Part shown: positions 28,601 to 40,385 of the stretch, one piece after another | Numbering within the stretch: position 1 is the stretch's first letter | Layout: each line of letters opens with the position of its first letter | Notes under the pieces: model-generated | Seen by the model: only the letters and a program-made list of their open reading frames with translations | What the model was told of the DNA's origin: nothing | Database searches by the model: none | Made by a program: the position numbers and the translations under genes | From: Agelaius tricolor | Lineage: Eukaryota; Chordata; Aves; Passeriformes; Icteridae | Reading direction: 5' to 3' | DNA length: 64,000 bases | NCBI GenBank assembly: GCA_023055355.1 | Contig: JALJCS010000007.1 | Location: 3,646,001 to 3,710,000, forward strand

Positions 28601-29282
28601 ACATTCAGCTAAACCTGAGAAAATTACCCAGTTAACTTCCTTTCACCTTTATGAGAAAAGTGAGAAAATACTGCAGAGAATTTGTGGGAATAAAATCAAA
28701 GTATCAATGCACTGGTGAAAAGATGAAAGCATAACTGCACCTTCTTCCTTTGGTAAGATGATTTGCTTCTGGGTTGTCCATTCCCCTTGAAAAATGATCA
28801 CTTTTTCCACCCCATCATATTGATATCTGACAGCTATCAAACCTCCTCCTTCTCATGGTATTTTCACTGCTTTCTCACCAAACTCTCCTGTTAAGCAGCC
28901 TGCAGGAGAAATGGCTGAGAATATGCTCACCCTCACCTTCCACTCCTTTTTGCTCTCTGGATGGCCATAAATGTCTCCTCCACCTTTGATGCTTCTATGA
29001 TTTTGTGACATTTTGAAGCAGAACAGAACTCATCTGTGTTTCCTACTTCACTGGAAAAGTTTGGAGCAGATTTCTGAGGCTGCAGAGGCCACTTTCTTAC
29101 GTGTGCAGAGGAAGATGTCACACAGAGTGCCTTCCTGCCAGCTAGCTGGGGTTTGCTGAGAGGTGTGGAAAAAACCTGTTAGCACCTCTCCTTCCCCATC
29201 AGTGCAATCCCTCAGGAGAACCTAGCCCCAGAAAAAGAACCATTGCACAAAACAATGCAAGAACCTAGGAGAATGTGGGATT
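28601..29282. other. Intergenic between LTR and T-rich repeat
   Basis: No recognised gene or repeat. Confidence 0.35.
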
Positions 29283-29404
29283 TTTTTAAGTTGGTTGTTT
29301 GGTGGGGTTTTTTTTGGTGGGTTTTTTTGGTTGTTCTTTTTGTTTTTGTTTTTGTTTTGTCTTGGTTTGGGTTTTTTTTTTTGTTTTGGTTTGGTTTTTT
29401 TTCC
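29283..29404. repeat. T-rich low complexity with G interruptions
   Basis: Runs such as GGTGGGTTTTTTTGG and TTTTGTTTTTGTTTTGT, of the same type (opposite strand) as the A/C-rich tract at 60016-60203. Confidence 0.85.
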
Positions 29405-29419
29405 TCCTTAACTGTGTAG

Positions 29420-29998
29420 CACCAGAGTGGAGCTCAGGGGATCAAAGAGAAACCAAATCCCAAAGAAGGGATCTTCTCCCTCTCCATAAATCCCTAACAG
29501 GAGGGTGGGGCCAGGTGGGGGTCAGGCTCTGCTCCTGGGTAACAAGGGAAGGAAAGGAAAGTTCAGGAAAGGAAAGTTCCAGGAAAGGGGAAATGGGAAA
29601 GGGGCAAGGACAAGGGCAGGAAAAAAAGGAAAGGGAAAAGGAAAAGAAAGAGGGAAGGGAAGGGAAGGGAAGGGAAGGGAAGGGAAGGGAAGGGAAGGGA
29701 AGGGAAGGGAAGGGAAGGGAAGGGAAGGGAAGGGAAGGGAAGGGAGTGGCCTCAAGTTTCACTAAGGGAAATTGAGATGGGCTATGAGGAAAAAGTTGTG
29801 CAAGGAAAGGGTTGTTGAGCATTGGGATGAGCTGCCCAGGACAGTGCTGGAGTCTCCATCTCTGCAGGGATTTAAAAGCTCTGCAGATGTGGCACTTGGG
29901 GAGGTGGGGCAGTGGTGGCCTTGGTGTGCTGGGGAATGGTTGGTCTTGATGATCTCAAAGGCCTTTTCCAACCTAAATGACTCTGTGATTCCAAGACA
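29420..29998 (+). mobile_element. CR1 fragment containing a microsatellite
   Basis: CR1 text on both sides (AGGGATCTTCTCCCTCTCCA before; GTGGCCTCAAGTTTCACTAA and TTGATGATCTCAAAGGCCTT after) brackets the purine microsatellite at 29536-29748. Confidence 0.8.
29636..29748 (+). repeat. (GGGAA)n microsatellite
   Basis: About 20 clean AGGGA units preceded by irregular GGAAA/AAAGG sequence from about 29546. Both long open frames across it are artefacts. Confidence 0.95.
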
Positions 29999-31314
29999 GA
30001 TCCCAGGACACATCAGAGTGCGCAAAGAGAGGGTGAGGGTGGCTGTGGGATCCTGAGCCCTGAGCTGTGGGGCTGGGCTTAAAGCATGGTGATTTCTGCT
30101 CTGCTGAGCTCCAGGATGGGGTCCTGGCTGGATGCCACTGTCCTGTCAGCTCCAGTTTGCAGTCCCCTGCTCTGGTGGGGCCCAGCAGGGACTGCAGGTG
30201 AGCTGGAGCCGTGTGCTGGGCAGTGCTGAGCCTGCCTGTTGCCAGCCTGAGCCTTCAAAATCACATTACCCTGATAAAATGTGCAGTTCTGGAGCTCTCC
30301 AGGCAGCGCCAAGCACAGGAGCTGCCTTTTTCCCTAATGCCCACCCTGTGTTTCCCTTACCCCTCACCATGGGAGGATTTTTCTGTTTGTTTATTATTTT
30401 ATTCTGACAAAAGTGAAGCACCTCCACAATGGGCTCCAAATAAATAAATAAAACAAACAGGCACATTCTCTTCCAGTCCCCCCCTGGCCAGGGAGGTGAC
30501 AGTTTTGGCATGGCACTGCACAGGATTCCCAGCAGCCAGCAGTGGAGCAGGAATATTGGCTTTCTGTGGGCTCCAGTACTTTTCCATCAGCATTTGAGTC
30601 TTGCTGGGTTTTAATGCTGGGTCCTGCTGCACCCAGTTGAAGTGGGTTGGATACTGGTGTCTGTGTGGCCTTAATCAGATAAATCACTGTAAGAAAATTA
30701 TATTCGGCTTCTGGCCAGCCTCAGGCTGGTTTGGGGGAGTTTTCAGTGTGGCAAATCCAGAGACAAATACAGGAGGTGGAGGAAGCAGCTCTTGGAGGGC
30801 CAGAATTTGTGTGGGGAGTTGTGGGAATCTATAAAATCAGAGGGTTTTGGGAAAGCTGCAAAAGGCAGGCCTCAGAGACAGCAGAACTGTGATCAGAGCT
30901 AAGCAGCAGCCATGAGATTGGTCAGCAAAAAATTATGTAAGAAGTAGAAAAGTAAGGACAAATAGAACAATGGTTTGTGTGTTAATGCTTGTCTGGTTAG
31001 CAGAACATTCCATCAAGCCTTGAAAGCAGCCCATGTAACACTGAAATACTCCCTGTAATAACACCTGCTGCCAAAGCAGTCGGCCTTATTATAGTGTGCA
31101 TTTCTAAGAAAAAACAGAGTATTTTTTTAAGAAGAAACATAGGAAAACAAGATCTGCTCATCATCATGATGAAAACTGTAAAAGTGATTTCATGCCTTAG
31201 AATGCTGCGAAAAAAGTTTCAGCAGGTTTGTTTTTACCCCAGCTGGCTTCAGCAATGGCATTGAAAGAGACCAAGTTAGGTGTTAGCTGAGTAAACAAAT
31301 GTTCCAGACTCAAG
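29999..31314. other. Intergenic, nothing recognised
   Basis: Holds a short (AATA) run near 30437-30452. No gene could be supported; open frames here lack homology that I know. Confidence 0.35.
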
Positions 31315-31958
31315 GCAAGATGGATTCCATTACCATCTGCATGGCAGCTGTCTTTTGCCAAGTGGGCAGTTTGCCTTATCTCTTCCACAATCACTCCTCC
31401 CTCGGGAGGGGACATCTGCTGATAACAGCCATGGAATGTCCCTGCATGGCTGATAAGAACTGCAGCATCCCATTGGGAGATGTGAGCCCAGAGGGAGGAG
31501 CCAAGCATTCCTGCCTGGATATAATCTGGAGATTCTGAACACCAGCACAGCTTCTCCACTGCATTCCCAGAGGAACAGCAGCTGCCTCTTCTCCCACTGG
31601 ATCTTCAGAGGCAGAGACTGCACCTTTCTCCAGGATCCCTGCTCCAGCAGAGCCACCCCTGGCACTGCAGGAGGGCTGAGCCACAATTCCAATGGTTCTG
31701 CTGCCAGCACCCTGACCCACAGGGTGTCAGGCTGGGTTCTGACTCTGGCAGTGTTGTTTTGGTTTACTCCATTGTTTATTTTATACTTTTATTTTCTTCC
31801 CTATTAAAGAACTGTTATTCCTGCTCCCATATTTTTGCCCGAGAGCCCCTTAATTTAAAATTTATAGCAATTCAGAGGGGTGAGGAGGGTTCACATTCTC
31901 CATTTCAGGGGAGGCTCCTGCCTTCCTTAGCAGACACCTGGCTTTCCAAACCAAGACA
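31315..31958 (+). mobile_element. Solo LTR, plus orientation
   Basis: Same family as 27942-28600, inverted relative to it. Shared blocks include GGAGCCAAGCATTCCTGCCT, a TATA-like GGATATAATC, CAGGATCCCTGCTCCAGCAG, CTATTAAAGAACTGTTATTC (poly(A) signal variant) and the end CCAAACCAAGACA at 31958. The 5' boundary is uncertain. Confidence 0.7.
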
Positions 31959-33544
31959 ACAAACTAATGCCACACCCACTTCAATCAGTGATATATTAAC
32001 AAATGTTAACAGTGATAGACCCTTCAGAATAAAACAACAATTAATTTTCTTTTACTAGCACATAGACACAGTTGTGAACAATTTGAAAGGTTGTGTTATA
32101 TGAACCTGTCTGATCATTCTAAATCCATCCACAGGGAGTCTCAGCTGTGCTGTGGGGAGGACACCTCCACCTGATCCCCAGCACTGGGGAGGCTGTGGGG
32201 AAGGAGGAAGGAGGGAAAACATCCAAGGATGGGTCCTGGGACTGTTAAACACCAGCCCCAGCTCAGGCTGCCTGTGCCAAAGAAATGAGAACTGGCAGGG
32301 AGCTGAGGAGCATTGCCAGTGTGGAGGAAACCAGGACAGCATCCCAAAAAGAAGAGAAAGATCCCCAAGTACAGATAGCAGATAAAATTTGGAGGAATGG
32401 AGTCCCAGCATCACTTGCTTTGGGGGATAATAAGAATTTCTGCTAAAAACTGGGATCCTGTCCTCCCAGGATTGGCCCAGGAGGCAGAATTCTGTGTGCA
32501 CAGGTTTGTCTCCAGGCTGTGGGGAGCTGTAATGTGATGCAGCCGTGGCAAAGAGGAATGTGATGAGTAGCTGTCCCAAGGAGTTATTTTCAGAAGTTAA
32601 GGGGATATCTGGTCACATTGCAAAGCACTGCCCTGGCACCTCCTTTGGGGCAGGTCCTGTGCAGTGCTTTAATCCTGACCAAAAAGGTTCAACCCACACT
32701 GAAGAGATCAGGGAGAAGAAATTCCAGTAATTTCTGTGATTATTAAAAATTAACTGGGGAGAAGAAATTCCAGTAATCCAGGTCTGGCACTGTCCAGCTT
32801 ATGAGAGGAGGCAACAGGACCTTGATTGGTGTAGAGCAGCAACATTTCCAAATTGGAAATTCCCAAAAAATGGTGGATAATGAAAGTTGTTTCATACTCA
32901 GGAACAGAGAAAGCATAAAGCTGGGGAAGGAACTCATTCCAAAGGAAGGGGCAATAACATCTCTGTGGCAGATGTGTCAGGAGGAGCATGGGAGGTAAAG
33001 CAAGGAGAAACAGCAAATACTGGGTGTGCAGGACCTGTAATGTGCCAGAGGCACCTGGAAAAAGTGAATTCAGCCCGTGCTGAATGTCCTTAGCAAATGA
33101 TCCTGCACTCCTGTTCTTATTTTTAACCCATGGTGATCTTTGCTTGACCGTTCCTATTCCAAACCTCAGCATTGCCCTCTTGGAGAGAGGAAGAGCTCTA
33201 AGAGGTTTTAGCTCTAAGAGGAAGAGCTAAAAGCACAGATATTTGGGTCCCTGCTGTGTGAAGGGGGGTGTGTTGAAATCGTGTCTGCTACAAGTGGAAG
33301 ATCAGAGAGCCTGGCTGACACTCGATCCCTGCCAGGGATAATCCCTGGGAGGTGCCAGAACTTCCTTGGGACAGGGACAGAGCCCAGCCCACAGTGCCCA
33401 GGCTGGCAGTAGGGCTTGGGGACATGGCACACATGAAGGTCAGAGCCTCCTGCAGGGTGCTGCCCTGGCTGGATGTATTTTGGGATTCCAAATTAGACGC
33501 TGAACCCGCGGCAGAAACTTGGGAAGTTCTGCCTTGCTTGGGGC
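31959..33544. other. Intergenic, mostly unrecognised
   Basis: A 20-bp direct repeat (GGAGAAGAAATTCCAGTAAT at about 32712 and 32758) is the only structure noted. No gene. Confidence 0.35.
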
Positions 33545-34010
33545 CACCACCTGTGGGATTGTGTCCCTGTGGGATTGTGTCCCTGTGTCCCCTCAGGTGA
33601 TTCCCCACCTGCAGAGCTGCCCCAGGCCTGGGCCCAGCCCAGGGAGGAGCTGGAGCTGCTGCAGAGAGCCCAGAGGAGGCTCCAGGATGAGCAGAGGGAT
33701 GGAGCAGCTCTGCTGGGAGGAAAGGCTGGCACAGCTGGGATTGTTCACCTGCACAGGAGAAGCTTTGGGCTGAGCTCAGGGTGGCCTTGCAGGGCCTGCA
33801 GGAGCCCCAGGAAAGCTGCAGAGAGACAATTTCCAGGGGATGCAGGGACAGCACCCAGGGAATGGCTGCCAGTGCCAGAGGGCAGGGTTAGGTTGGATAT
33901 CAGGAAGAAATATTTACCTGTTGGGGTAGAAGGCACTAAAACAGGTTTCCTAGAGAAATTTTGGATGCCCTATCCCTGGAAGCATTTCTCAGTGACATTC
34001 TCAGTTTTCT
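33545..34010 (+). mobile_element. CR1 3' fragment (core copy D)
   Basis: The core spans about 33597-33865, followed by a diverged CR1 tail (GGTTGGATATCAGGAAGAAA, then TTTCCTAGAGAAATTTTGGA). The expected final CR1 signature is missing, so the 3' end is truncated. Confidence 0.85.
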
Positions 34011-34742
34011 TTCTTTCTTGCAGAAAGAAAACCCCAACAGCTGCTTTTTGATCAAAAACTGTGACTCCAGCAGGAGTCTTTTTTTCCTGTGAGTTGGATG
34101 AGCTTTTTGTACAAGGCTTTTCCTCTAAAGAAGTTTGATTAAAACAGAAAGGTTCTACAAAAGCAAATGTCAGTGACCCTCTTATATTTTGCCTGATTTT
34201 TTTTTTTTTTTAATGAAGTGTTTCCCCTCTTTCTTTGTGTTCAGGGGCTGGGAGACACCCTTCGTGTTGAGAAGATGCCAAAAATGGAACTTCTAATTCC
34301 TGTAGCCCCTGCTGCCAAAGCTCAGCCATAAAAACCCAAAAAAGACTCCAGAATGTCCAATTGCTTCAAGAGTTGATGGTTTAATATCAGAGGCCCAACT
34401 CTGACTCCCTAAAAGCAGGGAGCTGATTTAGTGGGCTAAAGGAAACAGGTATATTTACTGCTCCTCTATGTTTTACTGCCCTGTATGAAAGATTTATGAG
34501 CTCTGAACTTGTGGGCAGCCAGTTTTCCTGGCCTGACTCACACTAAAGAGGAGCTGGAGGGGGTTCTGACACCCCCTTGTCTGGGTGAGCACAGCACACC
34601 CTGATCTGGGTGGGTCATGGTTGTGTCCTCCTGAAAAAAAGAAGGGTTGAGAGGGGGAATATAAACTAGAGACCAGATAAAATGATTATAAGCAGAGCAA
34701 GTTGTACTATCTGCAGGTTTATTTTTTAAAAATATTCTTTTC
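34011..34742. other. Intergenic, nothing recognised
   Basis: T run at 34199-34211. No gene or clear repeat. Confidence 0.35.
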
Positions 34743-35012
34743 ATGGAGTCACAGGATCAAAAAGGTTGGAAGAGACCTCCAAAATTATTCAGTGCCACTA
34801 TCAACTCAGAGCCACCCAAATCTTTGAACCATGTCCCCAAGTGCCACATTGAGACCCTTCTTGAACAATTCCAGATCTGGCAGCTCCACCACCTCCCTGG
34901 GCAACTCATTCCAATGCCTGACCATTCTTCCAAGGAAAAAGTATTTTTCTTATGTCTACTCTGAACTTTCCTGGGCACAACTTGAGGCCATTTCCTCCCA
35001 TTCTTTCACTTG
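34743..35012 (-). mobile_element. Minus-strand CR1 fragment
   Basis: GATCAAAAAGGTTGGAAGAG, CTCCACCACCTCCCTGGGCA and CTTGAGGCCATTTCCTCCCA form a reverse CR1 3' end. Confidence 0.9.
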
Positions 35013-35559
35013 ACAATCATTTTTCATGTTTAAGAAATGCCATTCATGTGAAGTAACCTGGAAAGGAAGCCCCCAGAAATAAATCTATAAACACTCAGCT
35101 GGACACTGCCCTTGTGGTGGACCCCTTGGAGCTCATGTTTCATGGGGCAGAGTGGAAGAGGGAAGAAGTAAAACACAAAAGCTGTGGCCACCCTGGCTGC
35201 AAGATGACCTGAACTCTGTAAGGGGGCAGGGAGCAAAGATTGGAGCTCTTCAGCTTGGTGTTTGAGCAGGGTCTGCTCCACCAGACATTTATTTCATTTA
35301 GTGACTCCTAAATATACTCAGGGTGTCCCCCCGTGCAAGGTGAGGGATGCAAGCACCAGCCCAGGGTGCAGAAATGAGGGAGATCCTCTCCAGAACCAGA
35401 CACCCTTCACAGAGGGAATGTTGGTCACAACAACCCCAGGGAGCTCCAGGCTGGGCAGAGGGGCTGGGAAAGGCCCTGGGAGTGCTGGTGACAGGGGCTG
35501 GACACGAGCCCAGGGGTGCCCAGGGGGGCAAGAGGCCCCTGGCAGCTGGGCTGGATGAG
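35013..35559. other. Intergenic, nothing recognised
   Basis: GC-rich from about 35330 but poor in CpG. It may be further CR1-derived sequence. No gene. Confidence 0.3.
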
Positions 35560-36112
35560 GAATTGTGTGTGCAGCAGGAGCAGGGCAGGGATTGTCCCTC
35601 TGTGCTGGCTCTGAGAGCCCCTCCAGGGCTGGGCCCAGTTCTGCTCCTGCAGGAGAGCCCTGGAGGGGCTGGAGCGTGTCCAGGGCAGGGAACGGAGCTG
35701 GGCAGGGGCTGGAGCCCCAGGAGGGGCTGAGGGAGCTGGGCAGGGGCTGGGGCTGGAGCAAAGGAGGCTCAGGGGCCCTTGTGGCTCTGCACAAGTCCCT
35801 GCCAGGAGGGCACAGCCGGGGGGGTCGGGCTCTGCTCCCAGGGCACAGGGACAGGAGCAGAGGGAACGGCCTCAGGCTGGGCCAGGGCAGGCTCAGCTTG
35901 GACAGCAGCAGCAATTTGCCCATGGCAAGGGAGCTCAGGCCTTGGCAGGGGCTGCCCAGGGAGCTTTGCAGTGCCCAGCCCTGCAGGTGTCCCCTGCAGG
36001 TGGCACTGAGTGCTCTGGGCTGGGGACAAGATGGAGATCAACGTTTGGAGTGGATGATCCTGGAGGTCTTTCCCTGGTCTTTCCCAGGCTCCGTGATTCC
36101 ATGGCTCTGTGT
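35560..36112 (+). mobile_element. CR1 3' fragment
   Basis: GGGAACGGCCTCAGGCTGGG and GGGCTGCCCAGGGAGCTTTG are CR1 landmarks, and it ends GGATGATCCTGGAGGTCTTT with CCGTGATTCCATGG. It lacks the copy A-type core. Confidence 0.8.
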
Positions 36113-36208
36113 TTTAGCAGTAGCTGGAGCACACAGCAATGGCACCTTGGCCATGGGGGTTCAGCACTGCAGCCCCTGCAGGAGCTCTCCCCTCTCAGGG
36201 TCACATCC

Positions 36209-36588
36209 TGTGGTGGTGTTCACAGGGGTCCGAGGATGAGGGAAGAGATGAGGATCTGAATCCATGGTTCAGAAGGCTGATTTATTATTTTATGATATAT
36301 ATTATATTAAAACTATACTAAAAGAATAGAAGAAAGGATTTCATCAGAAGGCTGGCTAAGAATAGAAAAGGAAGAATAACAAAAGTTTGTGTCTTGGACA
36401 GAGTCTGAGCCAGCTGACTGTGATTGGCCATTAATTAGAAACAACCCCATGAGACCAATCCCAGATGCACCTGTTGCATTCCACAGCAGCAGATAACCAT
36501 TGGTTACATTTTGTTTCCTGAGGCCTCTCAGCTTCTCAGGAGAAAAAATCCTAAGGAAAGGATTTTTTCAGAAAATGTGTCTGTAACA
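36209..36588 (-). mobile_element. Solo LTR (ERVK-like, minus orientation) with 6-bp target duplication
   Basis: TG...CA ends on the plus strand (TGTGGTGGTGTTCACAGGGG to GTGTCTGTAACA). Inside are CCAATCCCAGATGCACCTGT and, in the minus direction, an ATAATAAAT poly(A)-type signal (36285-36300 region). ACATCC precedes it and GCATCC follows, a 6-bp duplication with one mismatch. It resembles a widespread passerine LTR. Confidence 0.75.
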
Positions 36589-37057
36589 GCATCCCTTGCT
36601 CCTGCCTGGATCCTCCCCCAGGATCCCTGCCCCAGGTACCTGACAAACCCTCAGAAACACAGGAAAAAAGTCAGAAGCTGACCACAGAGTAGATGTGAGG
36701 TGTGAGTTAAACAGCCAGGAAATCATGGAGAAGATGGACATGTGGTTGACCAATACCCACCTGAAAAAAAGCTCAATCCAAAACCCAACACAGAAAAAAA
36801 AGGGTTTTTTTTTAAATGTATAAGTATTTGAAAAGCATTGATAAGTACTGGAGTGGAGTCAGGGCTATTACTCAATTTACAAAACCACTGCAAAAATGCT
36901 TTGAGGGAACACAAAATTGTGTGATAGAGCAAGTGGGTAGAGAACTGTACTGACAAACATGGTTTCCCCTAAAAAAAATAGGGGAAAAGAGTTATAATAA
37001 TTTTATTTCTGATGCTGACATGGCAATATGTTATAGATCAGTTCCAGATATAAGAAA
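36589..37057. other. Intergenic, nothing recognised
   Basis: No feature seen. Confidence 0.35.
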
Positions 37058-37143
37058 TAAAGCAAGAATATAAACATAAATAGTATAAATATAAATAAGG
37101 ATATAAATAAGCATATAAATAAGAATATAAATAAGAAATAAAT
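37058..37143 (+). repeat. AT-rich minisatellite, ATAAATAAG type
   Basis: About six imperfect 12-17 bp units of ATATAAATAAG. Confidence 0.8.
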
Positions 37144-38074
37144 GTTCACCAAATGGCATTTTTTTCTCTTGTGAAAACATGTTTCACTCCTTGGAATTCA
37201 TCTTGAAACAAAGTAGAAACCTTTCAAAAAGTCACAATATCAAAAATATTCCCTTTCTGTTGAGCTTTTAGGAGAACTTTTTTGAATTTCCAACTTCTTT
37301 GAAGGCAATATTGTATCACATTTCCTTCGCATCCCATTTTATACCAATGCTGTGCCCAGCAGCAGATGAACTCATGATCAGCTGGATTTGGAGCCTTCTG
37401 CTCGACACAGGGCTCTGCAGGACATGTGCAAGGCAGGGTGGGCTTTATTTTTTAAATTTGGAAGCTTTGGTATACTTAGTTTCAACTCAAATGACCTGAA
37501 ATTTCCTTCCTGACAAGCCCTTGTTTTCAACCAGATCAAAAAATATTCCACTTGGACACCTTCCCCTTGGCTTTTGCTCTCTTGCTGGCCCAGAACAGGA
37601 AGAGGCTGATAATAAATTTAAAAAAAAAAAAAAATATATAAAAGCACATTAAACTCAGCAGCTCAGAGGGATCCGTTTGTCAGAGCCATAACTGAGTGAA
37701 CCTTTTCTGGCACTTCAATCCAGCTCCATCTCATGCCCTGCACCAGAGAAAGGTGCTCAGATCAGTCAGGGCTGGGAAAACTCTGGAGGCAGATAAGGCC
37801 GGGAGGGAAGCAGTGGGAGTTTTGTCAAAGCTGGGTTTAAGTCCTTCTTTCCTGGGGCTCACATCCTTGCCTGGGTGTTGTCCTTCCCTCGGGGTTAAGG
37901 GGACAGAGCTCTGCCCTTCCCCAGGGGAGGCTGCAGGTTCCCTGCTCCCAGAGAGGCCCCAGGCATGGATGCAGATCCTGCAGCAGATCCCAGAGCCTGG
38001 GCTCCATCCTCGGACCTGCACAGCTCCAGGGTCACCCCGGCCTTCCCCTGGGCTTTTCATGGCTGCCTCATTTC
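37144..38074. other. Intergenic, nothing recognised
   Basis: An A run at 37619-37634 is the only simple repeat. The start of the 469-codon open frame here runs into the pyrimidine tract and is not a gene. Confidence 0.35.
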
Positions 38075-39046
38075 TGACCCTTTCCCTTTCTCCCTTTCCC
38101 TTTCCCTTTCCCCCTTTCCCTTTCCCTTTCCCTTTCCCTTTTTCATATTTTCATATTTTCCTTTTTTCCCTTTTTCCTGTTTCCCCATTCACTTTTTTCT
38201 TTTTCTTTTTCCTTTTTTACCCTTTCCATTTTTCCCTTTCCTTTTTCCCATCCCCCTTTCCCTTTTTCCTTTTCCTTTTCCTTTTTTCCATTTTCCCTTT
38301 CCCTTTCTCTTTCTCCCTTTCCCTTTCCCCCTTTCCCTTTTTCATATTTTCCTTTTTTCCCTTTTTCTCTTTTTCCCTTTTTCCCATTCACTTTTTTCTT
38401 TTCCTTTTTCCTTTTTTACCCTTTCCATTTTTCCCTTTCCTTTTTCCCCTCCCCCTTTCCTTTTTTCCTTTTCCTTTTCCTTTTCCTTTTTTCCATTTTC
38501 CCTTTCTTTTTTTTCCAATTTCCCTTTTCCCCTTTCCCTTTATCTCTTTCCCTTTCTATTTTTCCCTTTATCTCTTTCCCTTTTGCTTTTTCCCTTTCCA
38601 TTTTCCCTTTCCCTTTTTCCCTTCCCCCTTTTTCCTTTCCCTTTTTTCCTTTCCCTTTTCCCCTCTCCCTCTTCCCCATTCCCTTTTTCCCTTTTTACCC
38701 TTTCCATTATTCCCTTTCCTTTTTTTCCTTTTTCCCCCTCCCCCTTTCCCTTATTCCCTTTCCCTTTCCTTTTTTCCAATTTCCCTTTCTTTTTTTCCCC
38801 AGTTTCCCCTTTCCCTTTCTCCCTTTCCCTTTTTCCTTTCTCTTTTTTTCTTTCCCTTGTCCCCTTTATCTCTTCCCCTTTCCCTTTTTCCCTTTCCATT
38901 TTCCCTTTTCCTTTTTCATTTTCCCTTTCCCACTTTTCCCTCTTTTTCCATTTTTCCCTTTCCTTTTTCCTGTTCCTCATTCCCTTTTCCCCTTTCCTTT
39001 CCCTTTCCCTCTTCTTTTCCCTTTTCCTTTTTTTTTTCCTTCAAAA
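38075..39046 (+). repeat. 1-kb polypyrimidine satellite, CCCTTT-based
   Basis: Nearly pure C and T on the plus strand, built from CCCTTT, TTTTTCC and related units with rare A. A longer unit starting ACCCTTTCCATT recurs at 38219, 38418 and 38697. All open frames across it (up to 469 codons) are low-complexity artefacts. Confidence 0.95.
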
Positions 39047-39439
39047 TGAGCCAACAGGGCAAAAAACCACAAACACACGGAAAGCCTTTGCAACCTTCCA
39101 CTTAATTGTGCAGTGGGCAGGGACCAAAAAAATGAATCTGTTTTCCTTATTCCTTCAGGCAGCAGCCCTGGAGTGTGTGATTTGATTCCCATCAGTGCCA
39201 GGGCAGAGCTCAGGGGCTCACAGTCCCTGTCCCTGCATGTTGGATTAAGCCCTTTCCTGAATCAGAGAGGCATTTTAAAAACTTTTATTCTATTTTTTAC
39301 TTTCATTTGGAGGGTGAGATAATACAGGTGTTACAATTCACGTTATCACAATCAGAAACCAACTATTCCCTAATTACAGTACACTATCAGTTTTTGCTAC
39401 ACCATGCTGCAAATGCCTTAGAGCATTTAAAATCTAAAT
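39047..39439. other. Intergenic, nothing recognised
   Basis: No feature seen. Confidence 0.35.
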
Positions 39440-39448
39440 CTAAATCTA

Positions 39449-39503
<55 letters not shown>

Positions 39504-39577
39504 TCTATAAATATATAAATATATATTTATAAAATAAAATAAAATAATATAATATATATAAAAGAATAAATAAATAA

Positions 39578-39631
<54 letters not shown>

Positions 39632-39660
39632 GAAATATATAATAATAAATAAATAATCTA
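39440..39660 (+). repeat. (TAA)n microsatellites with AT-rich spacer
   Basis: Two TAA arrays (about 39449-39503 and 39579-39630) separated by ATATAT/AAATAA sequence. Confidence 0.95.
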
Positions 39661-40137
39661 AAATTACTCTTTGTGGCTCATAATACAATACATATTTTAT
39701 GGTTGTATTTCTCTAAAGTATCTATTCTTATTTTGTAAGGCCATTCTTTGAAACTTGTTTTTAGTTGAATTTCCCTTTTAAAAATGTCTGTGTTATTCAA
39801 TGGTATTTCAAGGCAGTATTTTTTATTTCAAGGTTTGCATATAGATGCACACTGTAAGAGCCTTCTGTCAGCTTTTGAGAATTTTCTACAGATCCATTTC
39901 CCACACCTGCAGAATGTTTCTCACACAGATTTGCCAAGGGCTCCTTCCAGGAGAGCTGAGGGTGAGGTTGTGCTGCGCTTTTCTGGTGGCCCCAGCATTT
40001 CATGACCTGCACCGCTTATTGAAACAGGCCCCATGCCCGAGTTAAAGCCTGCATGGCTCCAAGCCTTATCCCCCCAGGGCAGCAGGAGGGATGTGGGAAG
40101 GGCTGGTGGCACTGGAGAGCACCAGGGCCATGCTCTC
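39661..40137. other. Intergenic, nothing recognised
   Basis: No feature seen. Confidence 0.35.
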
Positions 40138-40385
40138 ACAGATTCACAGAATCACAGAATTCCCAGAATTCCCAGAATCCCTGGGTTGGAAGAGACCTTC
40201 AAGGCCATCGAGTCCAGCCCAGCCCCAACCCCTCAACTGAACCCTGGCACCCAGTGCCACATCCAGGCTTTGTTAAACACACCCAGGCATGGGGACTCCA
40301 CCACCTCCCCGGGCAGCCATTCCAGAACTTTCTCACCCTTGCTGGAAAAACCTTTTCCCTGCTCTCCAGCCTGGATTTCCCTGTT
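40138..40385 (-). mobile_element. Minus-strand CR1 3' fragment
   Basis: Begins with several AGAATCACAGAATTCCCAGA-type tail units (the reverse of the CR1 3' tandem), then GGTTGGAAGAGACCTTCAAG and CACCACCTCCCCGGGCAGCC. Confidence 0.9.

Noticed and set aside
32711..32778. 20-bp direct repeat as a target-site duplication
   Set aside because: Only about 27 bp lie between the copies and no element ends are present. A small tandem duplication is simpler.
34229..34331. Possible exon after GTGTTCAG near 34243
   Set aside because: No conserved frame or matching donor. An acceptor-like word alone is not enough.
35318..35923. Minus-strand 201-codon frame
   Set aside because: Lies largely over CR1 sequence, proline-rich by composition, with no known domain or splice context.
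37696..39105. Open frame of 469 codons (and 406 in another frame)
   Set aside because: It is made almost wholly of CCCTTT-type repeat translated as Phe/Pro/Ser/Leu, and similar long frames exist in other phases and strands.
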